Source: Brachycybe producta
Taxonomy: Eukaryota > Arthropoda > Diplopoda > Playtdesmida > Andrognathidae
DNA length: 64,000 nucleotides
Reading direction: 5' to 3'
NCBI GenBank assembly: GCA_036925085.1
Contig: JAUPFP010000023.1
Coordinates: forward strand, 865,213-929,212
The notes under the pieces were generated by a model that saw nothing but the letters and a program-made list of their open reading frames with translations, was not told the origin of the DNA and searched no databases. Positions 46,025-60,000 of this stretch are shown piece by piece. The position numbers were made by a program, and so were the translations under genes. Positions within the stretch are counted from its first letter, which is position 1, and the number at the start of each line of letters is the position of its first letter.

Positions 46025-49000
46025 AAGTCCAGAGTGAGTGAAGCCCCAAGCACTCTTGGTACTTTCTAATGTAATTACTAATCATTTAATAACTAGCCTC
46101 CATCTCCAACCCTCGAAGTCGTTTGAGATGGATTTCATCACAGGAATGTAACTTTTTTTCATCACTCTCTTAAGTAGGAAAGAATCGATTCCATAACAAC
46201 CAGTATTTTTTTTTGTTATCTTCTTTTAGTATAAAATAATTGGATGACAAAAGAGTAGAAAAAAATTACTTTCAAGCTTAATTATACACATAACGGTAAT
46301 AACAATCCAATGATATTTTAGAATTCCTTTATATAAAAAAAATAGTTACAAACTAAAAACTGCAATAACAAGAATTGTGAAACTTTTTTCTTCTTTTATA
46401 GAAGAAATACTTTCTGCAAAAGTCCATTTTTTCCCCTTAATTTCGACTTTTTTTATTTTCCCGCGGAACCGTTACTTTCCCTTCGCGGGACCCCATTTGG
46501 GAAACGCTGCTCTATACCCAGCTTAAAATATCAATTTTCTTTAGACTATATATTGCTAAACGTTTTTTAAACAAAAATTTTACTTGTTAAAAGCTGCAAA
46601 TACTAGGGCTCTACACCTTTTGCAACGTTTATTTTTCTTTTTTTTTTTTAAAAAAAACACGATATAAAATTCCTTGTATGTGTCCTATTAAGTACTCTAA
46701 GATTAACCCAACTTTAACAAATTAGCATACAATTTACATCTAAAATAAAAAAAGAAACAGCTTGTCAAACAAAGGAGAGAAAGAAAAAAAAAAACCCGCC
46801 ATCTTCAATCTTTTTTTGATCAAGAGCCAAAGTAATTTTTTGCTCATTTGCCTAATTTCACAGTTGACAGCTCAAAATTTTTAAGTGTGTTGATTGTAAA
46901 TTAAATCTACATGTACTTAAGATATGTAAAACAATTACTCATTAACATGCTAATTTGTCAAACATTCACTTTAACAAAGTAAAAAAAATATATGTATATG
47001 TAGCGTGAATTTCCAAAACGCTGTATATGCCAAAATTTAAATTTTTCAGAATTTATAGAAAAATCAAATTTTCTATTAAACCAATTACATTAAAAGGCAT
47101 AAAATATTGCAATAGAATTTACAGGAAGCTACGAAATAGAGAGAATCGATTAAAAAAAAATTATTAATCAGTATTAGAATATTTTTTTTTTAAAAAAAAT
47201 TTTAAACTTCATTTCAGTTCCAAAACGTTGTAAATGCCAACATGCAACACATGTTGCCAAGTTGTCAGTTTAGTAACATTGTTGGCGTTTACAGTTCCCA
47301 AATCAGCTGCTGTTCATAAACCATCCTAAAGTGAATTGACTAAATTTTAAGATGATTTTTTTTTTCTTAATACTAAGAAATTTCTGAATCTGAAAAAATG
47401 CATTAAATTGTCAACGAGTATTTTTTCATAAATTTCTAAAACTTAAGTTAACATTTCTAAATTGTAATCAAAAGCAACATATTACCGACTCCGTTTTTGA
47501 AAAAATAAAATGCATAATTAATTTTCATAATGAAAATGCATTCCATTAATTCTAATTCAACATCTGTTTTGTCAATTTAGTGACAGATGCGATTAATTTA
47601 TTTACGAGTCGCCAATATAAAAATTAAAAAAGGTAAAATAAATATATATAAAAAAAATTACAAATTAATCAAATAATAAAACAAATTAAATCAAATATAC
47701 AAAGTGATGTTAATTAAATTAAAAATGAAAAAAACAGTAAATAACAACAAGAAAAGAAACTTCAAAACTGAAAAAAAAGTTTTACTTTTTGAAGTTGAAT
47801 TTTTAAAAATCTAATTAAAATTTATTTGTCTTTTAAGTCTGTGCATTTATTTTGAATGTCATTTACATTTTAGACGTTTTTCCCTTCTCTTTCTCATTGT
47901 CTTTTTTTCTATTTTTAAGTGGTACACAAGTGTGCCTATATAACAATGACATAAAACTACATTTAAAACAAAAGGGTTCTAAAAGATGTGTTGTAACGCT
48001 GAAGATGGGGGTGAATTGCTGTTTGTTCATTCTATACTTAATACACTTATATACGCAGATCAAATTAAAACATGTCACACAAATACAATTACACACAAAA
48101 GACAAAAACAATACATAATAAGAAGGTATAGGTAATTGCAATGAAATCTAACTTGTAATTGGAATTCTGATCCAGGAATCATTAATGTAACTCGAGATCT
48201 CTTTGATAAACACGGAGAATCTTTTATCTACTTGCCTATCTCTCAGTCTCTCTCTCTCTCCCTCTTTCTCATGTTTCTCTAGCTTCATCTCTCTTTCTCT
48301 TATATTTCTCTAGCTTCGTCTCTCTTTCTCTTTCTCTCTCATATATATCTTTTTATGCTTCACTTTGCCAACATAAAAGGACTATATAAGATGACCTAAT
48401 AGGCAATTCGCTAAGACTTTAACTATGTGATGATAAGACCCCTTGAATCGAATTAATTACTCTTAAGAGTGTTTTATTTGCTTCAGTACGTGTGTCATGA
48501 CACTTAATATTTAAAGCTACTCACACAGTAAGAAAGGAATATTTGTCTTCAAAGTCACTTAATAAAACTTTTCATGGCTATTTAATCTATTTCTATACAA
48601 ACTTTAGAAATTGCACATGGAGTAACTTTTCAGTAACTATAGTTTTTTTTAGTACCGGTAGTTATTATCTTCCGTTAGTACAAGTTAAACTTGTATCAGA
48701 TAAGTTGCTGCATCCATTTCATAGTAAAAGTATATTTACAGTAGCCTATTTTTATGCTGTAAAGTATCTAGAAGGATGATTAATCCGCCCTTTTAGACAA
48801 TTCTATATATACTGTATATAAAAAAAAAGAAAATTTCCGGATGTGCTTCATTTCACCATTTCCTTTTCAAACATGAGGTCATATAAAGTAAATGATAAAA
48901 AGGAGGCCAATGGTGTAAATGGGGCGTCTACATACTGTACACAAACAAACTTTCCATTCTGACGACATTCAACACTGAACGGTCTCAGTGGCCACACTCA

Positions 49001-50774
49001 ATTTATTATTTGTCAGTCAACAAATATGTGTGTGGATTATATGCTTGTTTTCTGGATAAAAGTAAGGTGGCTGAATAGATAATGTTTTTGAAATTTTTGA
49101 ATTTTGCGTTCAAAAAAGTTCAAAAGCTTTAAAGGCTTTTATTTAATTTTAGATGACGGTTATCCATTTGAGTGAACTTGTATTTTTCCTATTTTAAATT
49201 TTTTTTAACCAAGTTTCCCATCAACCTCGAGATAGCTGAACATTTTGTATCACAGCAGCATCTACTAGTGGAACCTGTTAATCTATCAAATTTTGATGGA
49301 TACTCGAATGACCTGTCCACGGATCCACTGTTATAGGAGGCTGCGTACCTTAAATAACGTACTTGTCAACAAAATAAAACAAATGACACTCCTGTAGTAC
49401 CAAAAACAAAAACATGTCTTAATAGAAATAAAAGTTTGTATAAAAAAAACGTAGTTTTTTATATTTACTTGTTTCAAAGTAACATTACAAAACTTCTATA
49501 GATAAACCTAATTTTTTTTAAAAAAAAAAAAGTTTGCATCCACATTAAATTAAATAATAGTAAATTTTCTAAATTACTATTGATACACTGGAATTAATTA
49601 TTGTATATGTTGATTAGATTCCTTTAAAATATGATAAGCTTTTTTGTATATGAAACATGTCGCTTCTTTCGAAAATAAAAGTAAATCTGGTTGTAAAGAC
49701 CCCCTGTGAATAGGCAATCACTGATAAGTTGATTTTGCTTCTAGAATTCGCATTTAGATATGATTTTATGCTTTTTTTTCAAGTTCTTTGTATATGTATT
49801 TCAAAATGTGATCTCGTTTTTCACTTTCACCAGTTGAATTTTGAGTGTTCTGAAGTATTATTACAAATATTTTATTTTCATCATGTCAGAACTGGTCTTG
49901 AATATTTTTTCACTTGTTTTGTTTGAGAGTACTGTGTTGCTATGGCAGTAATAAGAATCTTTCATGTGAAACAAGAGCACAAGTTCCTTTCACAAGAAAC
50001 CTTTTTATGTCTCTATTAATAAAACATGGTCATTTATGAAATTTTAGATCTAATCGAGATTTTTCATTAATAAAAGAAAATGTTATTTTCAAAATAAGTT
50101 ACAAATGAGGAATTTTATCATTTCAAATTTCCATTCATCACCAGAACAAACTTCCACTTTGCTAACCCGTTTCAATCGTATCAGCTATTAAATTGATATA
50201 GTATTTAATTTATGCACCTATCGTCAAAACAAAAAAATGGTCATTCTATAGAATTCCTAATCAATGTGCAAAATTTTAAACTCAGTAGTAAATTTACACA
50301 ATTATTAAACATTTTAGGCAATGGTGCAAACATTTCTACGATAATATAAAATATACACTTGAGACTTCAACTTGAATCCTCAGAGCAAGATACTAACATT
50401 CAAAACTTTAACATAAAACTTACTAAATTGTAACCCTGCTTAGAGGATTTAAAAGTTAAAAGTTCGATTGACGAGTTTTCTTTTAGGAAGTACATTTGTA
50501 CATTTAAGAAAACATACTGTACCTCGCTTAAAACTGTATCGTTAATTGAATTTACAGAAAAAAGTCATAAAATCTGAGAATTATACCTTATGATGTCACT
50601 CCTTTTTTTGCTATTATTTTATGATTGTCATTTTATGCTTTACACTAGTCAAAGGAAATAATATGACAATAATTGTCATAATAATATTTTGTAATTTGAT
50701 TTTGTAACTGTTACAAGATTATGAGCTAGATATGACAATTTACTGTCATATGACAGTTTCATCTTTTCTCAATA
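46025..50774. other. AT-rich intergenic DNA
   Basis: A hAT-like terminus (reverse complement CAGCGTTTCCCAAATGGGG) lies at about 46,479-46,503. Direct copies of TTCCAAAACG(T/C)TGTA lie at about 47,010 and 47,218, with an inverted relative at 47,283-47,299. A CT-rich tract lies at 48,239-48,345. I scanned for upstream exons of the receptor gene and could not support any. Confidence 0.5.
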
Positions 50775-50981
50775 ATGAGGCGCTCAGGAGCTTTAAATTT
50801 GCAGACTTGCCTACGGACTAGTCATCATTTCCTGTACCTTATCCCGCAAGCAGCAGGGTCGGCCTTGCTGGTTCTAACTCTCCACTCGTTCCGATTTTGC
50901 ACCAAGCCCCCAGTGACCCCACATGCCACCATATCCCGTTTTACTTTTCTAATTCCGAATTCTTTTCTTCTTCCGTTGTAA
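50775..50981 (+). other. GC-richer island of unknown nature
   Basis: About 170 bp (50,805-50,945) are markedly GC-richer than the surroundings and open in one plus frame of 68 codons starting MRRSGALNLQ. I recognise no domain, and there is no convincing splice or start context. An exapted TE fragment or a lone exon are both possible. Confidence 0.25.
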
Positions 50982-53976
50982 TTTTCTAAATTAACGGATT
51001 TTCCTACTTTGACAGTAATATATGCAATAGTTATGCCACATTAATTAGCAATCTATTTCAACATACAAATTCCTCTTTTGAATTTCTATGAAGTTTGATG
51101 GAAACTAATATTCATATTTAAGTATGTTATCTTTAAAATACCGTAAATAAAACCATGCATTTATTATTCTGTATGCATTCAAACCGAAAAATTTCCGAAC
51201 ATTTCTTCAGCGATTCGTATTGTTTGCGGCATTAAATACAAGTTTCCAGTAAGAAAAAAAAGGAGAACTTTTCAAATAAAATTCACATTAGAAAATGTGT
51301 ATATTCCTAATGAATTCTAACTTAGAAAAGAAAAAATACACAAGTCCCAAGATACTCTTTCTTTCTTTTGTGTTTTCTATTGCATTTATTTTTTATTTCA
51401 TCCAATTGAATCAATAATCGTCTTCGAAAAAATACAATTTTAAAACTACAGTTCATCTTTAAAAAAAATCCAACGAGAGACGAAAAAAAAAATAAAGTCA
51501 AAATAATGAAAGTTTAAGGTTAAAAAAAGACAAGCAAAATGAAAAGTTTAAGGTTAAAAAGTGTCACCAAATAACATTGGTATAAAGTGAATTTGAACCC
51601 TACTACTATTGAATAGAACTTTTAAAGCAGTAAAATAATTCAACGATTCGTAATCAACTCTAAGAAATAATCTATTTTGTATAAGGTCTTGTGTGTGTAT
51701 GTTTAACTTGCAATTGTAATTCTAAGGATTGTCACTTCGAGTACAATTGGGTGAAGTCACACTGTGGAATCCTCAATCAAGAGAGAAAAAGAAAAGACAG
51801 AAAAAAATCCTATCAAGAAAATTAAATTAATGACTACTGCAGCAGCAATTCAGCATCAATGAGATGCCAAAAAAACAAAAGTATAAAAAAAAGCATAAGA
51901 TAAATTTGTTTTTCTATAGTCATTTCTTATTACAACATAAGAAGTAGTAGTTTGAAGAAAGTAAACAAAAAAATCAAATTCTTGCCATTTTCTTGCTTCT
52001 TGTTTTTCTTCTGCATGTCTTAACTCTTGAATTAAACCTTTTATATTCAAACACAAGTAAAAAATAATAATCGTATTTTATGTTCATAATGAGAGTCAGT
52101 GAGTCATCATCATCATCATCACACAGTGAATCCATATGTAGAAAATACGATGGCCATTAAAAATAACATCCAAGAAATTCATAAAAATAACTATCAATAA
52201 TGGCGTCCCTTTTATGATATTACAAAATTACTTTTGAAAATGTTTTTTATCGTTGTTGCTCCTAAGGACTGGTAACCCTGTGGTTCCACATCAAACTGAC
52301 AAAAGTGCAACATGAATTCGAGACATAAACACACAAAAATATGCCAGAAAAAAACTTAAATAACCATCAACAATACGCAAGACAAAACCAGAACAAATTT
52401 ATGACACAACACAAAACAAATTGGGTGTTTTCTGATTTATATAGCTATCCATATAGACGACGTGCACAATAGTCTTTATTGTTGCTTTGAAGTATTTTAT
52501 TTCACTGAACATTTGTTTGTTGTTTTAATACTAACTGTCCACACTGTACAGACAAGAGTTGAAAGAATGTTGCTTAATACTGAGACAAAACAAAAACCTT
52601 TTGATGTTTACCGACTTGAGCCGAGATATGGAATTGTTTGTGATATTCCAGACAAAAACAAAACACACAAGTTCGCAGAAATGTTCTAGAATTGTCGCCA
52701 ATTTGTCTCAAAACACTAGAGTTTCTATTTTGTTTTTTGTCAGCTTGATGTGGACCCGGCCTAAACTCATAATTTTTTGATAGGCAGTTTCACGTAAAAG
52801 TTGACGAGTTTAGCACCAGCTTAGATTTTAAAACCATACTAGCCTTATTTTGAACAAAATCTACAAAAGTGCCAAAAATCATCCCAATTAACTTTTACTT
52901 TAAAAAAAACGGCCAAAAAAGTGGCCCTCTAAAAAATGCTTAGAAGAGCTCAAACAGGCACCAAAAGTGGCACAAAGCTGTAAGAAGAAAAAAAAACATA
53001 GTTAATTTTTTTTTTAAAAAAAAAGGCCAAATATTACAAAGTGTGAAAAGGCCTTACCGAAGCTGAACTAATCACAAAGTCCCAAAAAAAAACATTTCGG
53101 GGTCCATAAATTAAAAAAAATTAAAAACTAGAAAAAATACCAACGATTATCTCTAGGGATTTTTTTTTGAAAAACGGCCAAAAATTGAAATTTATTTTAG
53201 CCCACATTAGCCTTTTTAGATTACTATTCATTCCTCTAAAAAGGCTAATATGGCTCCTCAGAAACATCAAAAAGCTTTAAATTTTAAAAGTCAGTAAATT
53301 AAACAAAGTTTAGATATCAAACTGTGTCAATGCCCGCGAAAGGCCTCATACAGAGGCTCAACAAAACCAGGAAGTCCCAAATACCATTAAAATTCATAAA
53401 TTTAACAAATTTAAAAACGCCAAAAAATTTTTTCTGTAAACGTTTTTTTTTCTCGAAAAATGATCAAAATTTAAGTGTTTAAATTTAACAAAGTTGAAAA
53501 TTCGAAAAAATGAAAAATTATAGGACAACTCCTTTTTGTTAAAAAAAAATACTGACAAAATCAAGCATATCCGGAAATTCTTTTCATTTCAAGAAATGTC
53601 TATGAGGCGGAGGAGCAATCACTTTCCTAATTTTATTTTTCCATCAATAAAGAAACAAGTCTTTTGTTTCTGATTACAGTCACTGATGAGAAATCTAACT
53701 TTTTTTTGTTGAGTTCCAAAATAATATATAATTAAGGTAAGTCTTTTCATTTGTAGTTAGATAAGAAATGGGAGTATCTTTTATTAGATTTACTTGTTTT
53801 TGTTTTTCTTTTTAATATAAATAAGCCTTGTACGCGTACACCATTTTCCCATTAAAAAAATATACCACCTTAGTAAGTTACACACACACATATTTGAAGA
53901 TTTCCTAATACGTGATCTGTATTTCTAATATTTAATTTTGGCCATTTTTTTCTTCTTTTGTTATTCTTTAATTTAG
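50982..53976. other. AT-rich DNA upstream of the receptor exons
   Basis: An (ATC)-rich patch lies at about 52,108-52,120. Weakly GC-richer AAAGTGGC-type patches occur at 52,790-53,350. It may be an intron of the receptor gene, but no upstream exon could be recognised. Confidence 0.45.
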
Positions 53977-54091
53977 TTATTGTTGTTTGCGCTTCTCCTG
54001 ATACGGTTCGTAACATACTATTGGCAGCTGAAGAACTCAACATGGTCGATTCCGGAGAATACGTTTTCTTCAACATCGAGTTATTCGGAAG
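53977..54091 (+). CDS. Receptor guanylyl cyclase exon A (ligand-binding domain)
   Basis: After a TTTAG acceptor the frame (two bases complete the previous codon) reads IVVCASPDTVRNILLAAEEL and ends VFFNIELFG before GGTAAA. It corresponds to the strand-helix segment of the second lobe that in NPR proteins reads VxxC...YVFFxLxxFG. The donor is phase 2. A phase-1 intron precedes it, and the exon before it was not found. Confidence 0.88.
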
Positions 54092-57000
54092 GTAAAAAAA
54101 ATATATTTATTAATAAACATGTACAGTATATACTAGAAGAGTAAAGAAACAGATCACAAAATAAAATGATCAAATTTCACGTTTTTCACAAAAAAAATGT
54201 CTGTAAAGATAATACAAGAACCAACCCCCCTCCCCCCTCTCTATTTTCAGTATCTTAAAAAGTTGCTGAAATAAAAGCCATGAGATGGGTTCACACGTGC
54301 AGAAAAAAAGGAAACAAAATCGTTTTCTTTTCTGCCATGTGCAATAATCCTCCTCCTTTTTCTATTATTTATCAACCCTCCCCCTCCACTTCTATAAACT
54401 CAATAATGCCCTTGTAATGTTGCCTGTTGTAGTATATGTGTGAGCCTTGAGTGCCGAAGTAAAGCAGAATTATAAGTGGAACTTTATTCTGAATTATTTT
54501 TATTTTTCTGTTTGTTTTTCTGCATGTGTGAACTATCCCTATGCTTAAGTCTTAGGAGGCCTTAGGAACATTTTTTATCGCAAGTTTATGAAATAAATTT
54601 TAAGCTTTGCTTTGGAGCTCAAGTCAAGGTCCAACATGCAGAAAAAGCCAACTGAAAATAGTTTGTCTAACTTACAAAATGCTATTCCATTCGCGTAGCA
54701 TAAAGTTGGCAGAAAAAGTGGAAATTGTTTTTTTTTTTATCAGCCAATAGGAAATCGTCTTTCAGACACATCATTTTTATGGCTCCTTCTCCTCCAGTTT
54801 TTCCTCCATTTTTCTATAAACTAAAAAATATCCTTGAAAGTTTTTCTGTTGTAATGTGCGAAAACTCTTTGAATGTGCAGAAACGCAGAAATGTCTAAAC
54901 GGAAACTTATTTTTTTTCTTCTGATTTTTGAAATTTTATTTATTTCTGCTGTTTTTTTCATGCATGTGGGATTCAGGCCTAGAGATTTCACATTTGATTT
55001 CAAATAAGAAAAGTTAACTGTTGGACATAAATTTTAAGTGCAAGTTCGTCAGTGTCAATTCCGTTTAAACTGATTTCTGAGCAGAACAAAAAAATCTGAA
55101 GCATAAAATCTTCATTCAAGTCATGAAAAGAAAAAAAAAAAAAGAAACTTCTTCAAAGAATATTCATGAAAAAAGATAAAATCCAAACCAAACTAATCAA
55201 ATATTTATATTCTTTTTGTCTGATAGTAAAACTGACGATCATTCTCCATGGTTTCGACCAGACGACACCGAAGAGAACAACCAAAGAGCAAGAAAAGCCT
55301 ACGAAGCCCTTTTGACCATTACAGCCAGAACGCCAACCACAAACGAATATAAAAACTTTTCAGAAAAAGTCAAACAAATCGCAAAACAGGAATTCAAATA
55401 CGATTTTGGAACAGAAACCGTAAGCTTTTTTTTTTCAACCTTCATACCGTTCTGACAGAAATTTAATCCGTACTTAGGACTGTAAATGTTTGAAAAAAGT
55501 TTACTTGTTTGAACAAAAAAAAAATATTCAAAAAACGGCTCAAAACTTTAAAAAAAATGCTCACACTAATTTTTTTTAAAGTAAAACTTTTCAGTTAAGG
55601 TTGCTGAATATATACTTATTTTGTTAAAGTCTCCTTGGATGGCGCTACTTGCAATTGCTTAATGCTAAGCTTTAGGGAGCTTAACATTAAGAGCCTACAG
55701 TGAAAAAAACTTATAAAAATCTTCGCATGTAGGCGCTTCTGTAGCTGTGACGTCAACATGTGGCAAAAAAAATCAATTTTGATACACTTTTGTCCGCCAT
55801 TTTCTCTCTTATCGATGGATAAAAGTGGGTATATTTTAATAACGACTCTTTTTGGGGTAAATATGCACTACTGAAAAAAGGAAGAGCAACTTTTGATCTA
55901 CAATGGTGAGTCATTTGAGTCGTATACAATTAGTGGTCAAATTTTAGGGTATCATGAAACTTATTGTTAGTGGGAAGTTTGATCCTATAAAATGTATAAA
56001 CGGAGGAGCGTTTGTCGCCTATGGGATTTAACATGAGCTAAAAAAATACGAGATTTTAAAATGAAATTAAAAATAGAAAAACTAATTATAAACTTGTACC
56101 AACGTATCACTAGATGAGCAATATTGTTATGTACATATTGCAATTTGAATTTTGAAAATCACAATTTTTGTTGCAGAAAACAAAACATTTGTGTGAACCA
56201 TGTATTTTTTAAATAGGAATTTAACATGGGCTAAAAATACGAGATTTTAAGCGAAATTAAAAATAGACAAACTAATTATAAATTTGTACCAACGTATCAC
56301 TAGATGAGCAATATTGTTATGTACATATTGCAATTTGAATTTTGAAAATAATAATTTTCGTTGCAGAAAACAAAACATTTGCCTGAACCATGTATTTTTA
56401 AAATAGGAATTTCTCTTTCTCATTGGTTTCAATGGCTTAGCTGTGGGGCGCCACTAAACGGCGAAAAGTAGAACTATAATTGTCATCTGCTAATATTCAA
56501 AATGGCGTCACACATATAGGCTCTTAAGCAATTTGGCATTAAGAATTTTGGCAAATTTGGACGCAAAAAACGTGAAGCAAAGTATATTGTAAGAAGGTTT
56601 TTTTTATTAAAGATATCTCGCAATATTTATTCTTGAAACCAGAAAGTAATTAAGAAACTAGAAAAGCTTTCAAGTGAATATCTTTCAAAACAAACTTATT
56701 GTAGACAAAAAATTAAAAAAAATACCGTCTGCTTACAATATGTTTATATCGATTCAAATGGCTGTATCAATCACAATATCGATTCCTTTATCCCACTATT
56801 GCATATTCCAGACAATAGGTGCGCTGAGTGACGACATGTTATTCTTTGAGAGCTCTTTAATTTTCAACAATCAGTACCGTCTATGGGAACAGACTAATCG
56901 TAGGTCAACTAGGTGACCTACACTTTCAGATAGCTATTTGGAGAAGAACTGTGGGTCACTCACTGATCCTACGCTTTGTTACATTCTGGAGCTGTGCCCC

Positions 57001-60000
57001 CCAAGATCCTCGGCAACAAGCTTAATTTAACATAACCCCACCTAATCAAAGATATAAAAAAAAAGTTCTAAAGTGTAGGTCATCGAGTGACCTACAGTCA
57101 GAAATGTGTAGATATAATACATCACGTATTATACGTGTTTTAACCATATATTATACCATATAATACGCCACGTAAAAACATATTTTTGTGTACATATAAA
57201 AAAAATGTATAAAACTAAAAAAGTACAAAAAATTTAATAATAAAACAAAATTACAAGATTTTTTAATGTTCAAAACAAAGCATTTCATTAAAAAAAATGT
57301 TGCAAGTTTGCAATGGAAAAAAACTAGAAAGAAAAAAGGTTGATCTTGTTACTTTAAGAACGTCATAAATGTACAGAATTTTTTTATGATTTGATTTCTC
57401 CGTAGAGAACCTATTCCTTTATTGCATAGTGAACTTATGACCAGTTCAAAGTTAAATGGAAATTTAATAAAATGAGTGGGGGGGGGGGGGGGGAAATTGA
57501 AGTCATACAGTAATTTAGGCTTAATATTTTAAAAGCATTAAATTTGTGATTTATAACTTTTATGTTCTATACATTTTATACAGTACAATACGTCGCGTAT
57601 TATACGTCAACGTAAAAAAAAAACCATTGCTTTTGTGACATTTACCAATCCCTGCCTACAGTTCTGAAGTGTAGGTCAATTAGTGACCTACGATTAGTCT
57701 GTTCCCATCATCTATGTGGTGCAAGGCCTCTCTGTAATACAGTTTCACTTATTTTTGCTTTTTCAATAAAGTTAAAATATACATGTATTTGAAAATATTA
57801 AATTATACAAACACATTCAACACAACATCCAAAACATAGTTAAAACTCACAGGAATCACTGGTCTAGACAATGCACGTTTTTGCTTTTTTTTAAAAAAAT
57901 AAACAATTATGCTGATACCAAGTATGCAACCCCCTCCCTCCTTCCGTGACATAAACCGTAGATTTTCTAGGTCTTTACAATCTATTGTGTTGCTTCCAAT
58001 AGGTCTTTCTCTATCAAAATAATAATTATAATCATTTTTATATGTGTTTTCTAGGTGAACACATTTATAACTGCATTCTATGAAGCTGTTCTTTTGTATG
58101 CAATTGCTCTGAATGAAACCATCGAAGAAGGATACAGCATTACAGATGGAGAACAGATTACTAAAAAAATGTGGAATAGAACATTCGATGGTAATCTATG
58201 TTTTCTGTTGTTTTTTTTTTTTTTTTTTTAAAGTACAATGCCGCCTCCTCCCCCTTCATAATAACTACACTCATCATTCATATTTTAGCAATTCATCTAT
58301 TTTTGTTTGTTGTGTTGGGCTGATGATGTTGATTTCAATCTTCATATTCTTCATTATCAATTTACAATTTTTACCTCAGTGACAACTCTTATTAATTATT
58401 TAAGGAATTACTGGTAATGTCAGCATTGACGAGAATGGTGACCGCAATGCAGATTATTCATTATTAGATATGGATCCAGCAACTGGAAGGTTCGAGGTGA
58501 TGATGATATTTAAAAAAACACTTTTTTACAAATTAATGAGAAAATGGCGGGTGTTACGTAATCTGTATGTATTTTTGCTTGGATATAGTTGCAGAAATTT
58601 AAGTATGTATTTAAGTTTGTTTTAAAGCATGTTGTAAAAGAAATTCAAAATAGAGACTGTCTCATACAGTGAGGCTTTTGTAAAAGCTGCTCAGCCCAAG
58701 CCAAGGGAACTTCGTGGGCTTCATGAGACGGGTGGGAATTGTTGGTTTGATGAGGATAGTGGAATTTGGGGTGGCCTCGTGAACCTTGTGGACTTTTTTT
58801 TAAAAAAAAAAAATAAAAGCTCAGCATATGGGCTTTATGGACCTATTGAGCTTTGTGGGCTGGGCTTACTAATAGGTATTTTTCGGCTAAGCTAGGCCTC
58901 AGTTTTGTTTTAAAAAATGAAAAGGTCTTGAATTTCAACTGAAGAACTCAGGGAAAAGTCAGAAAGAAGTCAGTTGAAAAGTCAGGGATCGTTCACGCCA
59001 TGAGGTTAGTGTAGATTAAAGTAAAGTCAAATGGCAACTACAGTACTAAAGTATTCACTAGATGGTACTTCAGTGACTGCATTCTTCTACACATGCGCCA
59101 AGAAAAGCGACTTCACCTTTAACTTTCCTTAACCTCATGGTGTGAACCAGGCCAAAAGAAATTGAGTGATTGCATTTTAAGACGATGTATTTCAAAATAA
59201 ACTTTTTATGGCAATTTGAAAAAAAAGACTAATATATTATGATGAATAACAAGAAAACATTATAAATAGGAAAATCGTCATTTTTTAACTATCATAAAAG
59301 GTTTATTTTCAAAGATAATCTTATTAAATTAAACAATACTAACAACTCAATTCCTTTGCTCTTCAACTTTCAAGTATATTTTGAAATTCTTTTAAAATAT
59401 GCTTTTAAATAATACAGGCAATTAGAAATCGAGACAAACAGAAGTTGGCTCCGCCCTTTTTATGACAAATGCAACTTCTAATTGGTTGGTTATGTAGTCT
59501 GACGTCACATTCAACGTCGAACCACACAACAAACCAATTAGAAGTTGCCGGTCTTCATAAAAAGGGCGGAGCCAACTTCTTTCTGTATGTCTCGATTTCT
59601 AATTGCCTGTCTAAATAATCTCATACTTGAATCTCTTGTTAACTATGTCTATGGAAAATTATTATTAATAATATTATTCATAATTCTAAAACATTTTAAA
59701 AATCAAATTTCTTTTTCATCCAATACAAAAAAAAAGGTTGTGGCAAATTATTATGGAGTGGAAAAGAAATTTGTAGACACTCCTGGAAAGATCATTCATT
59801 GGTCAGGAGGGAGGACACAGCCACCACTGGACACACCAGTTTGTGGTTTTGACGGGTCACTGTGTCCGGACGACAGTAAGTTAAATCTTAAAATAATATA
59901 TCTTGTTTTGTGTGGTTTTATTTCATTAAAAGAAAAGAAATTTGTCCACAAAAATGGAAACAGGAAACAATGAATTAAGTTTTGTGTCTTTTTTTGGTGT

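Noticed and set aside
59545..59973. 142-codon frame containing exon E
   Set aside because: Its first third is MITE sequence and its end reads into the next intron; only 59,737-59,875 is exon.
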